From Heterocephalus glaber (lineage: Eukaryota > Chordata > Mammalia > Rodentia > Bathyergidae): a DNA stretch of 64,000 nt. The notes under the pieces are model-generated. The model saw only the letters and a program-made list of their open reading frames with translations. It ran no database searches and was not told the DNA's origin. The stretch is from the NCBI RefSeq assembly GCF_000247695.1, contig NW_004624782.1, positions 12,694,495 to 12,758,494 of the forward strand. Reading direction: 5' to 3'. Below, one piece after another: positions 55,175 through 64,000 of this stretch (position 1 is the first letter of the stretch; every line of letters starts with the position of its first letter). A program made the translations under genes and the position numbers.

Positions 55175-56390
55175 TAGCATCACTTTGGCGGGGGGGAACC
55201 ACTGATGCCGTGTATGGAAAGGCAGTGGGGGGTAGCAGTCGGGCCCAAACCCCACCCTGTGGCTGCACCCCTGGCCCGCCCCAGCACATAGCCAGTGAGC
55301 TACTTATAGCTGCCCGTCCAGCTCCCGAGGCTGCAGAAACAGTCCTTGCTGCCGGACAGGGCCAAGCCCAAGGCAGTAGGCGCATGTACAGTGCCTGCTT
55401 TGCCGCAGCGGCCCTGGGAGCCCACATGTCACACCTCAGTGAGGAGAGCAGCCCGTGTCTCCGGGGGAGTTCAAAGCAAAGGGGCCATGTGCTCATCAGA
55501 CCCCTTTGGGGAGCCCCACGCTGTCTCCCAAGAGCCAAGGTGCACTCTCCTGAGGATGCCCACGCAGAAGCAGCCGACCTTCCTCTGCCTGCACTGCAGC
55601 AGCCCTCGGTTGTCCTGACCCTGGTCCTCATCACCAGCTGGGGGTGGACATTTGACAGGGCTTGGACAGGGGCTCCCTGGCTGCCAGGAACCAAGGAGAC
55701 GCCACTGTCCGGAGATAGCACCCTGCTCTAGCCCACTTACCCCTCTCACCCCAGCTGGGGCTGCAGCAGAGACCCAGCGTGGTCCGGCCCGGAGTGGGGC
55801 TGCAGAGACTTGGTACCAGTTGCCAAGCCAGGGTGGGAGGGAGAGGAGAAGGGGGAAGGGCTGGGTTGCTGGGCCTAGCACTGTTTCTCCCGGTGGGGGT
55901 CTGTGAAAGGGGGTCATCGGGCTACAGACCAGACCCCAGGGCAAGGGCGATGGCATTTCGGACAGGGTCCCCAGCACACGATCTGACGGAAATGAACAAG
56001 GAAAGCAGAGGCTGGAGCTGGGGGTGGAAGGCTCCGTTAGAACAGAGACCATGCACAGAGCTGTTCATGAATGGAGGGAGCAGGATGCTGAGGAAGCAGA
56101 AGGGGTGGGAGCCGAGGTGGGGGAAGGCTCCTGCGCCCAGCCAGCTGGGAGGGCGGTGCAGATGGAGCTACGCTTGTGGCTGGGTGGGCGGGAGGCCAGG
56201 AAGTTCCCTCCTGATGCTTCTCCCCGTGTGAAGTGGGAGGCTGGGTCACGCTGCCAGGGGGAAGGGGAAGGCTGAGGAAGGGGCTGTGGGGCGGGAGGGC
56301 ACTGCTAGGCCAGGGTGAGACCCCCACTCCCAGCTCTCAATCCTCCTACGTCAGCTGGGATTGCAAGGATGCACCCCACAGCCAGCTGTC
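55175..56390. other. SBK1 intron 1, GC-rich unique sequence
   Basis: Frames of 235 (+), 208 (-) and 193 (-) codons overlap here. Their mutual overlap and lack of motif argue against coding. Confidence 0.5.
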
Positions 56391-56394
56391 TGTT

Positions 56395-56530
56395 AACTTC
56401 ATTTACATCGGAAGTAGGTACTGCCACTGTATCTGTTTATAGATGCGGAACTTGCAGTACGGAGATCCAGTGCCCAGGGTATCTAACTGGTATGTGACAG
56501 ACTGGGGATTCAGAGCCAGGCTGGGCTCCA
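56395..56530 (-). repeat. MIR SINE
   Basis: gtaggtactgccactgtatc, gatgcggaacttgcag, taactggtatgtgacagact, attcagagccaggc: antisense MIR core. Confidence 0.7.
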
Positions 56531-56844
56531 AGGCAGCATCTTCTCTCTGATGGAGCCAGAGCCAAGGGGTGTCTTTCAGGGAGAGGGCACTGGGGGCAGT
56601 TGTGGATGCTGGCGGAGCTGGAGAGATCCCCCGGGACTGGCTGCGGGAGGTGCACAGGAGGTGGCTCCCAGGGGTGGCCACAGCAGGTGGAGGGTGCGGT
56701 GCCCGTGTCCCCTGCCAACGCATCACAGACACACACACACCTGCACGCCACACCTGGGAAAGGCTTCACCCCCCCAGCCCACCCTCCCCCACTCCTCCAG
56801 TAAGAAATGCAGGGCCCAGGGAGGCTGCCTGGGACCGGTGGGCA

Positions 56845-57012
56845 GGGACAGGGACGGATAAGGGCAGGGGAAGCTGGTGGTGTGATGGGTGTATTCACTG
56901 TCTTGGTTGCAGGGATGGTTTCATGAATACACGTGTGTCAAAACTCATCAAATCACACTTTAAATATGTGGTTTATTGTACGTCAGATGTACCTCAATAA
57001 AACTAGAAAAAT
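56845..57012 (+). mobile_element. L1 3' end fragment
   Basis: The order tgggtgtattcactgtcttgg ... gtgtcaaaactcatcaaat ... ttattgtacgtcagatgtacctcaataaa matches the tail of old L1 3' UTRs. Located in SBK1 intron 1, about 940 bp before the first coding exon. Confidence 0.65.
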
Positions 57013-57945
57013 GAAGTGGAATATAATGGGGGGAAGGCCCGAATCCAGCCTTGACTCACTGTCACCCACTTAGTCTCCCAGGTGGGCCTCCTGTCCCCAG
57101 CCCCGGGCCCAGCCCTATAGCGCCCTGCTTCCCCTAACTCCCCCAGCAGATGCAAGGACGCTGGCCCATCTGGGGACACACCCAGAACCCAGCCCAGCCT
57201 GTGTGGACCCCAAAGGCAGCTCAGGCTGGGGCTTCGGAGGGCTGACACTGTCCTTGAGTCTGGGCCCGGGGGCTGGGACCGCAGCCGCTCGGTGGATCCT
57301 GGCTTGGCGTGTGCCGGTGAGGGCGTGCAGTGAGGCTGCCCGCCCAGGCTCACAGTGTGGCCCTTGCCCTCCCTGGCCGCACAGCCCAAGCCCCCTTTGA
57401 CTGTGACATACGGTGCGTGTTTGATGTGTTTTCTTGTCCACCGCCCGTGTGATGTAAGCCCCCGAGACAGATCCCTGGGATCTGTTCTGTGTTGCTCGGT
57501 GCAGTGTCCCTGGGGCACTGGCTTGCACCTGGCCCACAGCGGGTGCTCCGTTAATGTGTCCTCGTGGGGCCAGGCTAGAGCACACGCTTGGCTGGGGAGA
57601 GGCTCCGCGCCCCATCCCATCTGGCAGAACAGAACTTGGGAACGGGATTGTGCTCGTGAACTCGGTGTGAGCCACATCTCTGTGTGACAATGAGTGTGCC
57701 CGGCCCTGCGTGGACGACAGTGAGAGTGACCGCCCCTGGTGCACCAGTGTGAGGAGGGGCACTGCCGGGCCTCAGCCTAGCCAGGAATCCTTGGTGGTGC
57801 GACCAAGATCGCTGTTGCCCCCTTGTGGTTGTCTCGTGCCTGGCATGGGGCCCAGCTGGGAGTTTCCTGGGTCCTGGGGCTGCAGCAGGTGGGTGGAGGA
57901 GGGGCCCTGGCCTGATGTTGCTTCATGTCACACCGCCCACACCAG
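57013..57945. other. End of SBK1 intron 1
   Basis: GC-rich, repeat-free; contains the CTCF-like site at 57814 and frames up to 224 codons on the minus strand without support. Confidence 0.5.
57814..57828 (-). promoter_or_regulatory. CTCF-like motif just before the SBK1 coding start
   Basis: Minus strand ccacaagggggcaac fits the CTCF core well. It lies 125 bp upstream of the SBK1 ATG. Confidence 0.4.
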
Positions 57946-58178
57946 GGAGAAGATGAGTGTGGGCTGCCCAGAGCCCGAGCCACCCCACTCCCTGCCCTGC
58001 TGTGGGCTGGGGACCGCCCCTGGGCCAGGCACGGGTGTGCCCCTCCTCACAGAAGACATGCAGGCCCTGACCCTCCGCACCCTGGCTGCCAGCGACGTCA
58101 CCAAGCACTACGAACTCGTCAGGGAACTGGGCAAGGGCACCTACGGGAAGGTTGACCTGGTGTCCTACAAGGGCACAG
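57946..58178 (+). other. SBK1: SBK1 first coding exon
   Basis: An acceptor ending cacaccag at 57945 leaves 7 nt of 5' UTR before the ATG at 57953. The donor ACAG|gtgagt sits at 58178/58179 and the exon ends after the first base of codon 76. It encodes residues 1-75: a Pro/Gly/Cys-rich N-terminus, the segment [10 protein letters not shown], and the kinase glycine loop. Residue 71 is Ser in VDLVSYKGT, where I recall Val in human. The exact acceptor is inferred from the motif; the pyrimidine tract is modest. Confidence 0.9.
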
Positions 58179-61100
58179 GTGAGTGTCCTCGGGGAGGCAG
58201 AGTTTCGAGGCTGGGGTGGAGGACATGGCCAGAGGTCAGGAGGGAGCAGAGGGGCAGAGGCAGTGTCCAGGTGGAGAGGATGCACCTGCAGCAGCTCAGG
58301 AGAGGGGGACAGGCAGGTGGGACAAGGGAGGAGCCTGGGACAGAGTGCCCTGACCGCAGAGTGGGCTGCTTTGGGGCCATGTGGGGTGTGCCCAGGACCT
58401 CTGGATCTCAGGGGAGAGGCAGGACTGGTGGCTCTGTTGGGGTTGGTCAGTGACGGGTGACCGTAGGGAGGTGAGGAGGGGTGCAGGTGGGGCCTCAGGA
58501 TCGGGGTCCCATGCTTCAGGGTGGTAGAGCCATCTCCTCTTCTCCGGTGCAGACACTGACACCAAGACACTCCGTCACTTAACAGTGTCTTAGTTACTTT
58601 CTCGTTGCTGAGACAAAATACCCAACACCTAAAGTTAAGGAGGAAGGTTTATTTGGCTCACAGTGTGCAGAGGTTCAGTCCATAGTCAGCTGCTCCAAGG
58701 CAGGGTGGCCTAGTGGAGGGGCATTGCAGAGGAGGCAGGAGGCAGCAGAAGACCAGCAGAGCAGCACCCTGTTTCTGTCCCTCATATTCCTTCAGGGCGG
58801 GACATGGCCTGAATCCCAGCATCACACACCCTAGATGCAGCCATCCCAGGAAGCCCCACCTGTGACCGCATGAGGGTTTGGGGGACACCTACACACAGCC
58901 ATAACACTCGTGCAGCCCCGGAGGCTTTGGCTGGGGATCACCTCCAGCGCCGCCTTGCTTAACCACCAGGCTTGATGCCCACCATACCAGCGGATCACTG
59001 TGGTGCCCACTCACTCAGGGCCGGGGCTGTGCGGGTTCCCACAGCTGCACGTACCAGGAGAGGGGCCTCTGCCAACTGAGGCAGCAGGAAGAGCACTGGA
59101 CATGGGTCACCTGATTGCTACTTGCTTGCTGGGTGGCACTGTGATTTAACCCCACTGTGCCCCGGTATGCTATTTGGAAAACACTGGTTCTGCCTCTGAG
59201 GGTCACTGTGAAGCATGAGTTGTAAATGAAGCGCTGGAGGCAGGGCCTGCAGTGTCAACACTCCCCGGAACAGCTGAGCATCCACATGAATACAGTATTC
59301 CTTCATCCATTTAACAAATGCTTGCTGAGCGTTTGCTAGGTACTGGACTCAGGAGACACAGTGGTACAAGCCAGGGAGCCGTGGGCAGGCAGACAAGACA
59401 GAGAAGACTAGAATGGCAGGGAAACAAGAGCGGGCCCCTGCAGCTACCCTCCTAGAGGACACTGAGCCTGTGCTATGACCAGCTGGGCCCGCCCTGCTTT
59501 GTGGCCTTAGCAAGTCCTGTCTGCCCTCTGGGCTGTTTCCACCTCTAAGGTGAGGGTGGTCATGCCAGCCAGGGCACCGCTGGCCAGGGATAGGCCTTGC
59601 AGCCAGGTGGGTGGGTGTCACCTGCAGACACAGGGTCCTCACCACTGTTGCTACTGCCCCGCCAGGCACAAAAATGGCGCTGAAGTTCGTAAACAAGAGT
59701 AAAACAAAGCTGAAGAACTTCCTGCGGGAAGTGAGCATCACCAACAGCCTCTCGTCCAGCCCCTTCATCATCAAGATCTTCGATGTGGTCTTCGAGACAG
59801 AGGACTGCTACGTCTTTGCCCAGGAGTATGCACCCGCCGGAGACCTGTTTGACATCATCCCTCCCCAGGTATTTGGGATGGTGGCATGGAGAGGGGAGGT
59901 GGTGTCTGGGGTCCCCAGAGCGTGAAGCTGAGAACCCACTATTTATTGAGTGCCTACTGTGTATCAGTCAGTGTGGCAGAGCTGAAGAACAGAAAGGTTC
60001 TGCTCACATCTTAGTGGGGAAAATACTCCGCAATAAGCCAGTTAATAACGGACTGAGATGAACACTCTGAAGGAAGCAGAGGACAGGTGGCATTGCACAG
60101 GACAGGTGACCCGAGCAGGGAGAGTGGGGGGATTCCGGGCAGCAGGCTGGACTCTGCTCAGGCCGGAGCCTCACACCCATGGGGAAGTGGGCACAGCGGC
60201 CCTTCACTGTGGTGCTTTTATGAGACAGTGGCAGAAAACGGTTATCACAGCGCCAGGCCCACAGCTGGCCCAGTACTCCATCACTGCACTGCAGGTATCT
60301 GGTTAGGGGGGAGGAGAGAAGCTGCCTAGACACACAAAGTGCAGGAGAGGTACCAGGCCGAAGTGGGCAGGGCCACAGGGAGGGGTCAAAGCCCGCAGCA
60401 GATGGTGGAGGGCGCAGTTGCAGGGTAGGGCACCAAGGATGCAGAAAGCAGAAGGTCCTGGGTGTGTCCGGACCCCGAGTGCGGCTCCTGTCTGGCGGCA
60501 GGTGGGGCTCCCCGAGGACACGGTGAAGCGCTGCGTGCAGCAGCTGGGCCTGGCGCTGGACTTCATGCACGGCCGGCAGCTGGTGCACCGCGACATCAAG
60601 CCCGAGAACGTGCTGCTCTTCGACCGCGAGTGCCGCCGCGTGAAGCTGGCCGACTTCGGCATGACGCGCCGCGTGGGCTGCCGCGTGAAGCGCGTGAGCG
60701 GCACCATCCCTTACACGGCGCCCGAGGTGTGCCAGCCTGGCCGCGCGGACGGCTTCGCGGTGGACACGGGCGTGGACGTGTGGGCCTTCGGCGTGCTCAT
60801 CTTCTGCGTGCTCACGGGCAATTTCCCCTGGGAGGCGGCGTCGGGAGCCGACGCGTTCTTCGAGGAGTTCGTGCGCTGGCAGCGGGGCCGCCTGCCCGGG
60901 CTGCCCTCGCAGTGGCGCCGCTTCACTGAGCCCGCGCTGCGCATGTTCCAGCGCCTCCTGGCGCTGGAGCCCGAGCGCCGTGGCCCGGCCAAGGAGGTCT
61001 TCCGCTTCCTGAAGCACGAGCTCACGTCCGAGCTGCGGCGCCGGCCCTCGCAGCGCGCGCGCAAACCGCCCGGGGACCGCCTGCCCGCCGGGCCACTGCG

Positions 61101-61320
61101 CCTCGAGGCTCCCGCACCGCTCAAGCGCACGGTGCTCACCGAGAGCGGAGGCGGCCCGCGGGCCGTGCCCCCTGCCATCGGCCCGGTGCCCGTGCCCGTG
61201 CCGGTTCCGGTGCCCGAGGCCGGCCTGGCGCCTCCGGGTCCCCCCGGCAGGACCGACGGCCGCCCGGACAAGAGCAAAGGGCAGGTGGTGCTGGCCACGG
61301 CCATCGAGATCTGCGTCTGA
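57953..61320 (+). CDS. SBK1: SBK1, SH3-domain-binding serine/threonine kinase 1, join(57953..58178,59666..59868,60502..61320)
   Basis: Three exons splice in frame (226 + 203 + 819 nt) into a 415-residue protein that I recognise as SBK1; human SBK1, from memory, is 424 residues. Kinase motifs visible: glycine loop G60-K-G62-T-Y-G65-K-V67, ATP-anchoring lysine K82 in MALKFV, helix-C glutamate E97, catalytic HRDIKPEN at 172-179 (D174, N179), DFG at 194-196, APE at 216-218, and DVWAFG at 235-240. All residues needed for catalysis are present, so it should be an active Ser/Thr kinase. After the kinase domain (about 53-315) comes a basic, proline-rich tail with an alternating Val-Pro run (371-381), fitting the SH3-binding name, and a conserved C-terminus [11 protein letters not shown]. 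No signal peptide or membrane segment is seen; the family is regarded as cytoplasmic and brain-enriched (established knowledge). The start is the first ATG after the acceptor at 57945, with a purine at -3 (gagaagATGa). The length difference from human lies mainly in the Val-Pro repeat. Confidence 0.96.
58588..58908 (-). mobile_element. MaLR-type solo LTR in SBK1 intron
   Basis: cttagttactttctcgttgc tgagacaaaa, taaggaggaaggtttatttg gctcacag, gcatgagggtttgggggaca. Lies between the first and second coding exons. Confidence 0.7.
59090..59255 (+). repeat. MIR SINE
   Basis: gagcactggacatgggtcac, tgctgggtggcactgtgat, gggtcactgtgaagcatgag. In the SBK1 1487-nt intron. Confidence 0.6.
59290..59400 (-). 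mobile_element. Ancient LINE-type repeat (L2-like)
   Basis: ttcatccatttaacaaatgc ... gtttgctaggtactggactc ... ggagacacagtggtaca is an antisense L2-type 3' end in SBK1 intron 2. Confidence 0.6.
59450..59560 (+). repeat. MIR SINE
   Basis: ctttgtggccttagcaagtc, gctgtttccacctctaaggt. In the SBK1 1487-nt intron. Confidence 0.55.
59666..59868 (+). other. SBK1: SBK1 second coding exon
   Basis: The acceptor ccccgccag ends at 59665 and the donor CCCCAG|gtattt is at 59868/59869. The exon opens with the last two bases of the split Gly76 codon and closes on a codon boundary after Gln143. It encodes the kinase N-lobe: the K82 strand, helix C with E97, the hinge region QEYAPAG, and DLFDIIPPQ. The introns on either side are 1487 and 633 nt, and both lack any competing exon-like sequence on this strand. 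Confidence 0.95.
59935..60100 (-). mobile_element. Ancient LINE-type repeat (L2-like)
   Basis: tttattgagtgcctactgtg followed by gtggggaaaatactccgcaa. Antisense L2-type remnant in the 633-nt SBK1 intron. Confidence 0.6.
60502..61320 (+). other. SBK1: SBK1 last coding exon with stop
   Basis: The acceptor ctggcggcag ends at 60501. The exon starts GTGGGGCTC (Val-Gly-Leu, residue 144) and runs 272 codons to TGA at 61318-61320. It holds the whole kinase C-lobe (HRD, DFG, APE, DVWAFG) and the proline-rich tail. It is extremely GC-rich with almost only G or C at third positions. This opens long spurious antisense frames (337 and 197 codons) which I reject. Confidence 0.97.
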
Positions 61321-63867
61321 GCCGCCCCCCGCCCCGCCCTCAGGCCGGCCGCTGTGGCAGCCCTGGGCCCGCGCCGAGCCGGTCGCCCGGTTCGGGAGCT
61401 CGCGCAGCCTCAGCGGCTGCGCCCGCTGGTGGGAGACAGTAGCGTAGACTAGGAGGCCGCGCCCGGGCTTGGCCCGTCATCCCTGCGGGGACAGCCACCC
61501 GGGGGCCAGCGTGGCCAGGAGGGCGGGCGGTGGCACGAAGAGCCCAGCCCCGCAAACCCGAGGATTCAGAGGCACCCCGACACGGCAGCCAGGGAGCTTG
61601 CAGGCCAGACTCCCCCCTCCTGCCGGGAACCCCCCAGTCCATCCTGGCTTTTCCCACCCCCTGCGGGTGGCCCTTCTGCCCCCCCCCTCTGTCCCCACCC
61701 CATTCTGGCCACAGAAGTGGCCCGAGGCCCCTGGGCACTGGCTGGGAGGAAGGCAGCTGTGCCCTGAGCCTACTGGCGGAGTCTGGAGGGAGAGGCCAAG
61801 CCCCTGGAAAATGCAGTTCTGGAGGTCGCGGAAGTGTGTGTGCAGGCGGGGGCTGCGAGAATCCAGTGCGCCCCACCCCACTTGGCTGGTGAAAGCCCAG
61901 GAGGGAAGGCTGCTGGTCAGGGGCACGAGGCCATTGGGCCCCTCCCACCCCCTCCCGGCTCCCCGACCCCCAACAAGGACTCCGGGGGACAGAAGGGCTC
62001 CAGAGCAAGCGTCTCAGCTGCCCCTGCATCTCTAGAGCAAGGGACCAAGTGTGGAGCTGAAGGTGGGCAGTGGAGCCTCCCCAGGACCCTCCCAGTCCTC
62101 GCTGCCCCAGCCCAGATCCTGGGCCTGGATGCCCGCAGACAGCGACATGACTGCCAGTCATTTCTCCTGGGTTCTGTTGGGGTCAGCATGTCAGCTTCCA
62201 GGGGTCCCGCCTTCTCAGTTTCTGTTCCTGGAGGATTCGGGGGCAGGGGGCATCTAGGGATTGAAAGGGCGGGGCTGAAATTGAGTGGGAACCACTCCAC
62301 GCGGAGGACAGACGCGTGGGTGCAGCCTCCTGCAGATGAATGCACATCCAGACACCTCCCAGCCCCGCCAAGGTCCCCCGCCAGGCAGCTGTCACCACAC
62401 CCCTCAGGGAACCCACGAGGAGGCACCTGCAGGTAGGTGCAGGCCCCAGGCAGCAAAGCTGAGAGAGAGGAAGCAGCCTCACACCCTGCCCTCTCCGTGG
62501 AGGCCTGGGACCCCCGCAATGACCTCATCGTGGGTGAGGCCGCACCCTCTGCCTGCCAGCGCCCCACCTACTGGCCTGGGCTGCCTCTCGGGGTCCCTCC
62601 TGAGGCTCTGGGGCATCTGAGGGGGCTCCTGATGGGCTGGCCAGGCTGCCTCCAGGGGCCGTCGACCACCGTCCAGCCTGGAGCTCCAACCTCCCTCCTT
62701 CCCACCGCAAAAGGGCTATAGGTCTCCCTGCCCTGCCCGGGTCCAGTTTACAAACAGCGTACAGTTGCCCAGGGCCTGGCCCCACTCCTCAGTGTGCCCT
62801 CTCCTCAAGACCCCGCTTCCCCAGTGGGCATGGGGCCCACATGCCAGGTAAGTAGCAAACCCCCTTCTGCCAAGAGCGGACTCTCAGAAAGGCCCTGTCA
62901 CTGCCCGGCTTGCTCGGGGCCTTCTGGTCTCTCCCAGCCCAAGTTCTTTTGCCTTAGGCCTCTCGACATCCTGATCTCTTGCAATAACAAGGAAGCGAGA
63001 CTCCACAGTAGATGTCCCTCTTGTGCGCCCCCCTCTCTTTCTCTGTTGAGAGCCTGTTTGGGAGTTTGCTCCCTGTCTCAGTATCTAGGCTGTTAGAGCT
63101 GGGAAAGGACAGTAGTGATGTAGCCCAGCCCCCTCCTCAGAGCTGGAGACCAGCCTGACCCCTGCGGCCCTGGCCTGGGCAGGGCTCAGCTCCTGCCCTT
63201 ACCTGCCGTGGTCAGTGTCTATTGGTCGGCTTGGCATCGTTAGCCCCTTAGGAGAGGTGTCGGTCATGATGTTTACCTCAGTTTATGTCACTGTCAAAGA
63301 AACAAAAAAATAGCAAAAAATTAACACTGTAGACATGGAGATTTAGAGACAAAAGAAAAGACTCCCCCTTGCAACTCCTCTGTGAAGGTACAGTGTGTAC
63401 GTGTGTGTGCACACGTGTGTGTGTGTCTCTGTCCCACCCTGGGGCAGGCCAGGTCATGCCTGACCTCTCCCTGTCCTGAGGTCCCCCACAGTTCCATGTC
63501 CTTCGGTGCTTCCCAGAGGCCCCACTGAGCTGGCCTGTGGGGTGGAGGAGCCCCCTGGATGGGAGGTGGGGCCAAAGGTGATCAGCCAGTGGGCCTCCGC
63601 CAGGCCCTCAGCAGAGCCCGAGGCTGCCTGGTGCTCGCTGAGCCAGGCGGTCCTGGTAGCTGGCATCACTGCTCATGACTGGCTCAGGGCCTGGGGCAGG
63701 TCCTGGGTGCAGCCCCAGTCCCCAGACTTTCATGTCTCACCTCCCACCCACACCTCATGTGTTTGTAAATACTCTGGCATCCTTTGGCCCTGAGAAGGTT
63801 TTTAAATGTGTTATTTACTTCTCTCACCATGACAATTGCTATAAAATAAAAGTTTGGAAAAATTATC
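61321..63867 (+). other. SBK1: SBK1 3' untranslated region (predicted)
   Basis: From the stop codon to the predicted cleavage site there are about 2.5 kb with no recognisable SINE or LTR, in contrast with the repeat-laden flanks. Such lack of insertions is usual for a retained 3' UTR. It includes poly-C runs near 61681, a (GT)n-like tract at 63390-63428 and an AT-rich end. The only AATAAA I see downstream of the stop is at 63845. The cleavage point is inferred to within about 15 nt. Confidence 0.75.
63845..63850 (+). terminator. SBK1: SBK1 polyadenylation signal AATAAA
   Basis: A canonical AATAAA lies within ataaaataaaag, followed within 30-50 nt by a GT/T-rich downstream element (ggatggttgtgtcctctctgttggg). 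It is the single hexamer of this kind in the 2.5 kb after the SBK1 stop, so it is the likely main poly-A site. Confidence 0.8.
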
Positions 63868-64000
63868 CCTGGATGGTTGTGTCCTCTCTGTTGGGGGGGC
63901 ACAGATACCACAGGTTCTCTCTGGAGACCCAGAGCTTGATCTGGACCAATTCCCCGAGATTCCCTGTGCAGTCACGGGCAGCTACCACAGGTTCCTGTGG

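Noticed and set aside
55095..56052. Minus-strand frames of 208 and 193 codons
   Set aside because: They overlap each other and a 235-codon + frame, and one crosses an ancient repeat fragment at 55.1 kb.
60004..61017. 337-codon minus-strand frame opposite SBK1
   Set aside because: It is the antisense shadow of the last SBK1 exon, whose third positions are nearly all G/C and so leave the reverse frame without stops; the sense strand has full kinase motifs.
60711..61304. 197-codon minus-strand frame opposite the SBK1 tail
   Set aside because: Same cause: antisense of GC-rich coding sequence; low-complexity Gly-Thr run mirrors the Val-Pro repeat.
61340..62161. 273-codon minus-strand frame
   Set aside because: Lies antisense in the SBK1 3' UTR; composition-driven, overlapped by + frames of similar length.
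1..64000. CRISPR arrays, operons, phage or plasmid modules
   Set aside because: No regularly spaced repeats with unique spacers, no prokaryotic gene packing; introns, SINEs and CpG islands show a mammalian genome.

Overview
The window is mammalian nuclear DNA, almost certainly from a non-murid rodent. It is dense in three SINE classes: (i) a young tRNA-derived SINE with an intact A box, B box and poly-A tail, about 24 copies, many with near-perfect target-site duplications; (ii) B1/7SL-type monomers with the internal duplication typical of rodent B1; (iii) B1-ID fusion elements. Together these point to a hystricognath or other ctenohystrican or squirrel-clade rodent. My best guess is a hystricognath such as a mole-rat or guinea-pig relative, but this is inference from SINE style, not a database match. 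Two assembly gaps are present (25760-25859, 100 N; 40251-40374, 124 N).

The one gene that can be named with confidence is SBK1 (SH3-domain-binding kinase 1), on the + strand at the right end. Three coding exons (57953-58178, 59666-59868, 60502-61320) join in frame with canonical GT/AG boundaries to give a 415-residue serine/threonine kinase ending ...IEICV. A repeat-poor 3' UTR of about 2.5 kb leads to a polyadenylation signal at 63845. A strong CpG island at 39.66-41.2 kb, containing one assembly gap, is the likely promoter and 5' untranslated exon. This gives a roughly 17 kb first intron.

Left of the CpG island (1-39.5 kb) the sequence looks intergenic and is built mostly from repeats: SINEs, MaLR-type LTRs, L1 and L2 fragments, MIRs, a mariner-like palindrome and microsatellites, with GC-rich unique stretches between. 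A second, smaller CpG-rich, promoter-like segment lies at 15.45-16.45 kb, and several short AT-rich homeodomain-motif blocks (12.6, 14.1 and 32.1 kb) look like candidate conserved non-coding elements. The SBK1 first intron (41.2-57.9 kb) is rich in MIR and L2 remnants and contains a lone exon-like open segment on the minus strand (54880-54991).

I find no prokaryotic system, CRISPR array or operon here. The items most worth a second look are: the mariner-like element with arms of about 140 bp; a two-SINE composite bounded by one 14-bp target-site duplication; an L1 with a 5' inversion; the minus-strand exon-like segment; the upstream CpG-rich promoter candidate; and the homeodomain-motif cluster at 32.1 kb. 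Most other open reading frames are chance or antisense shadows in GC-rich DNA.
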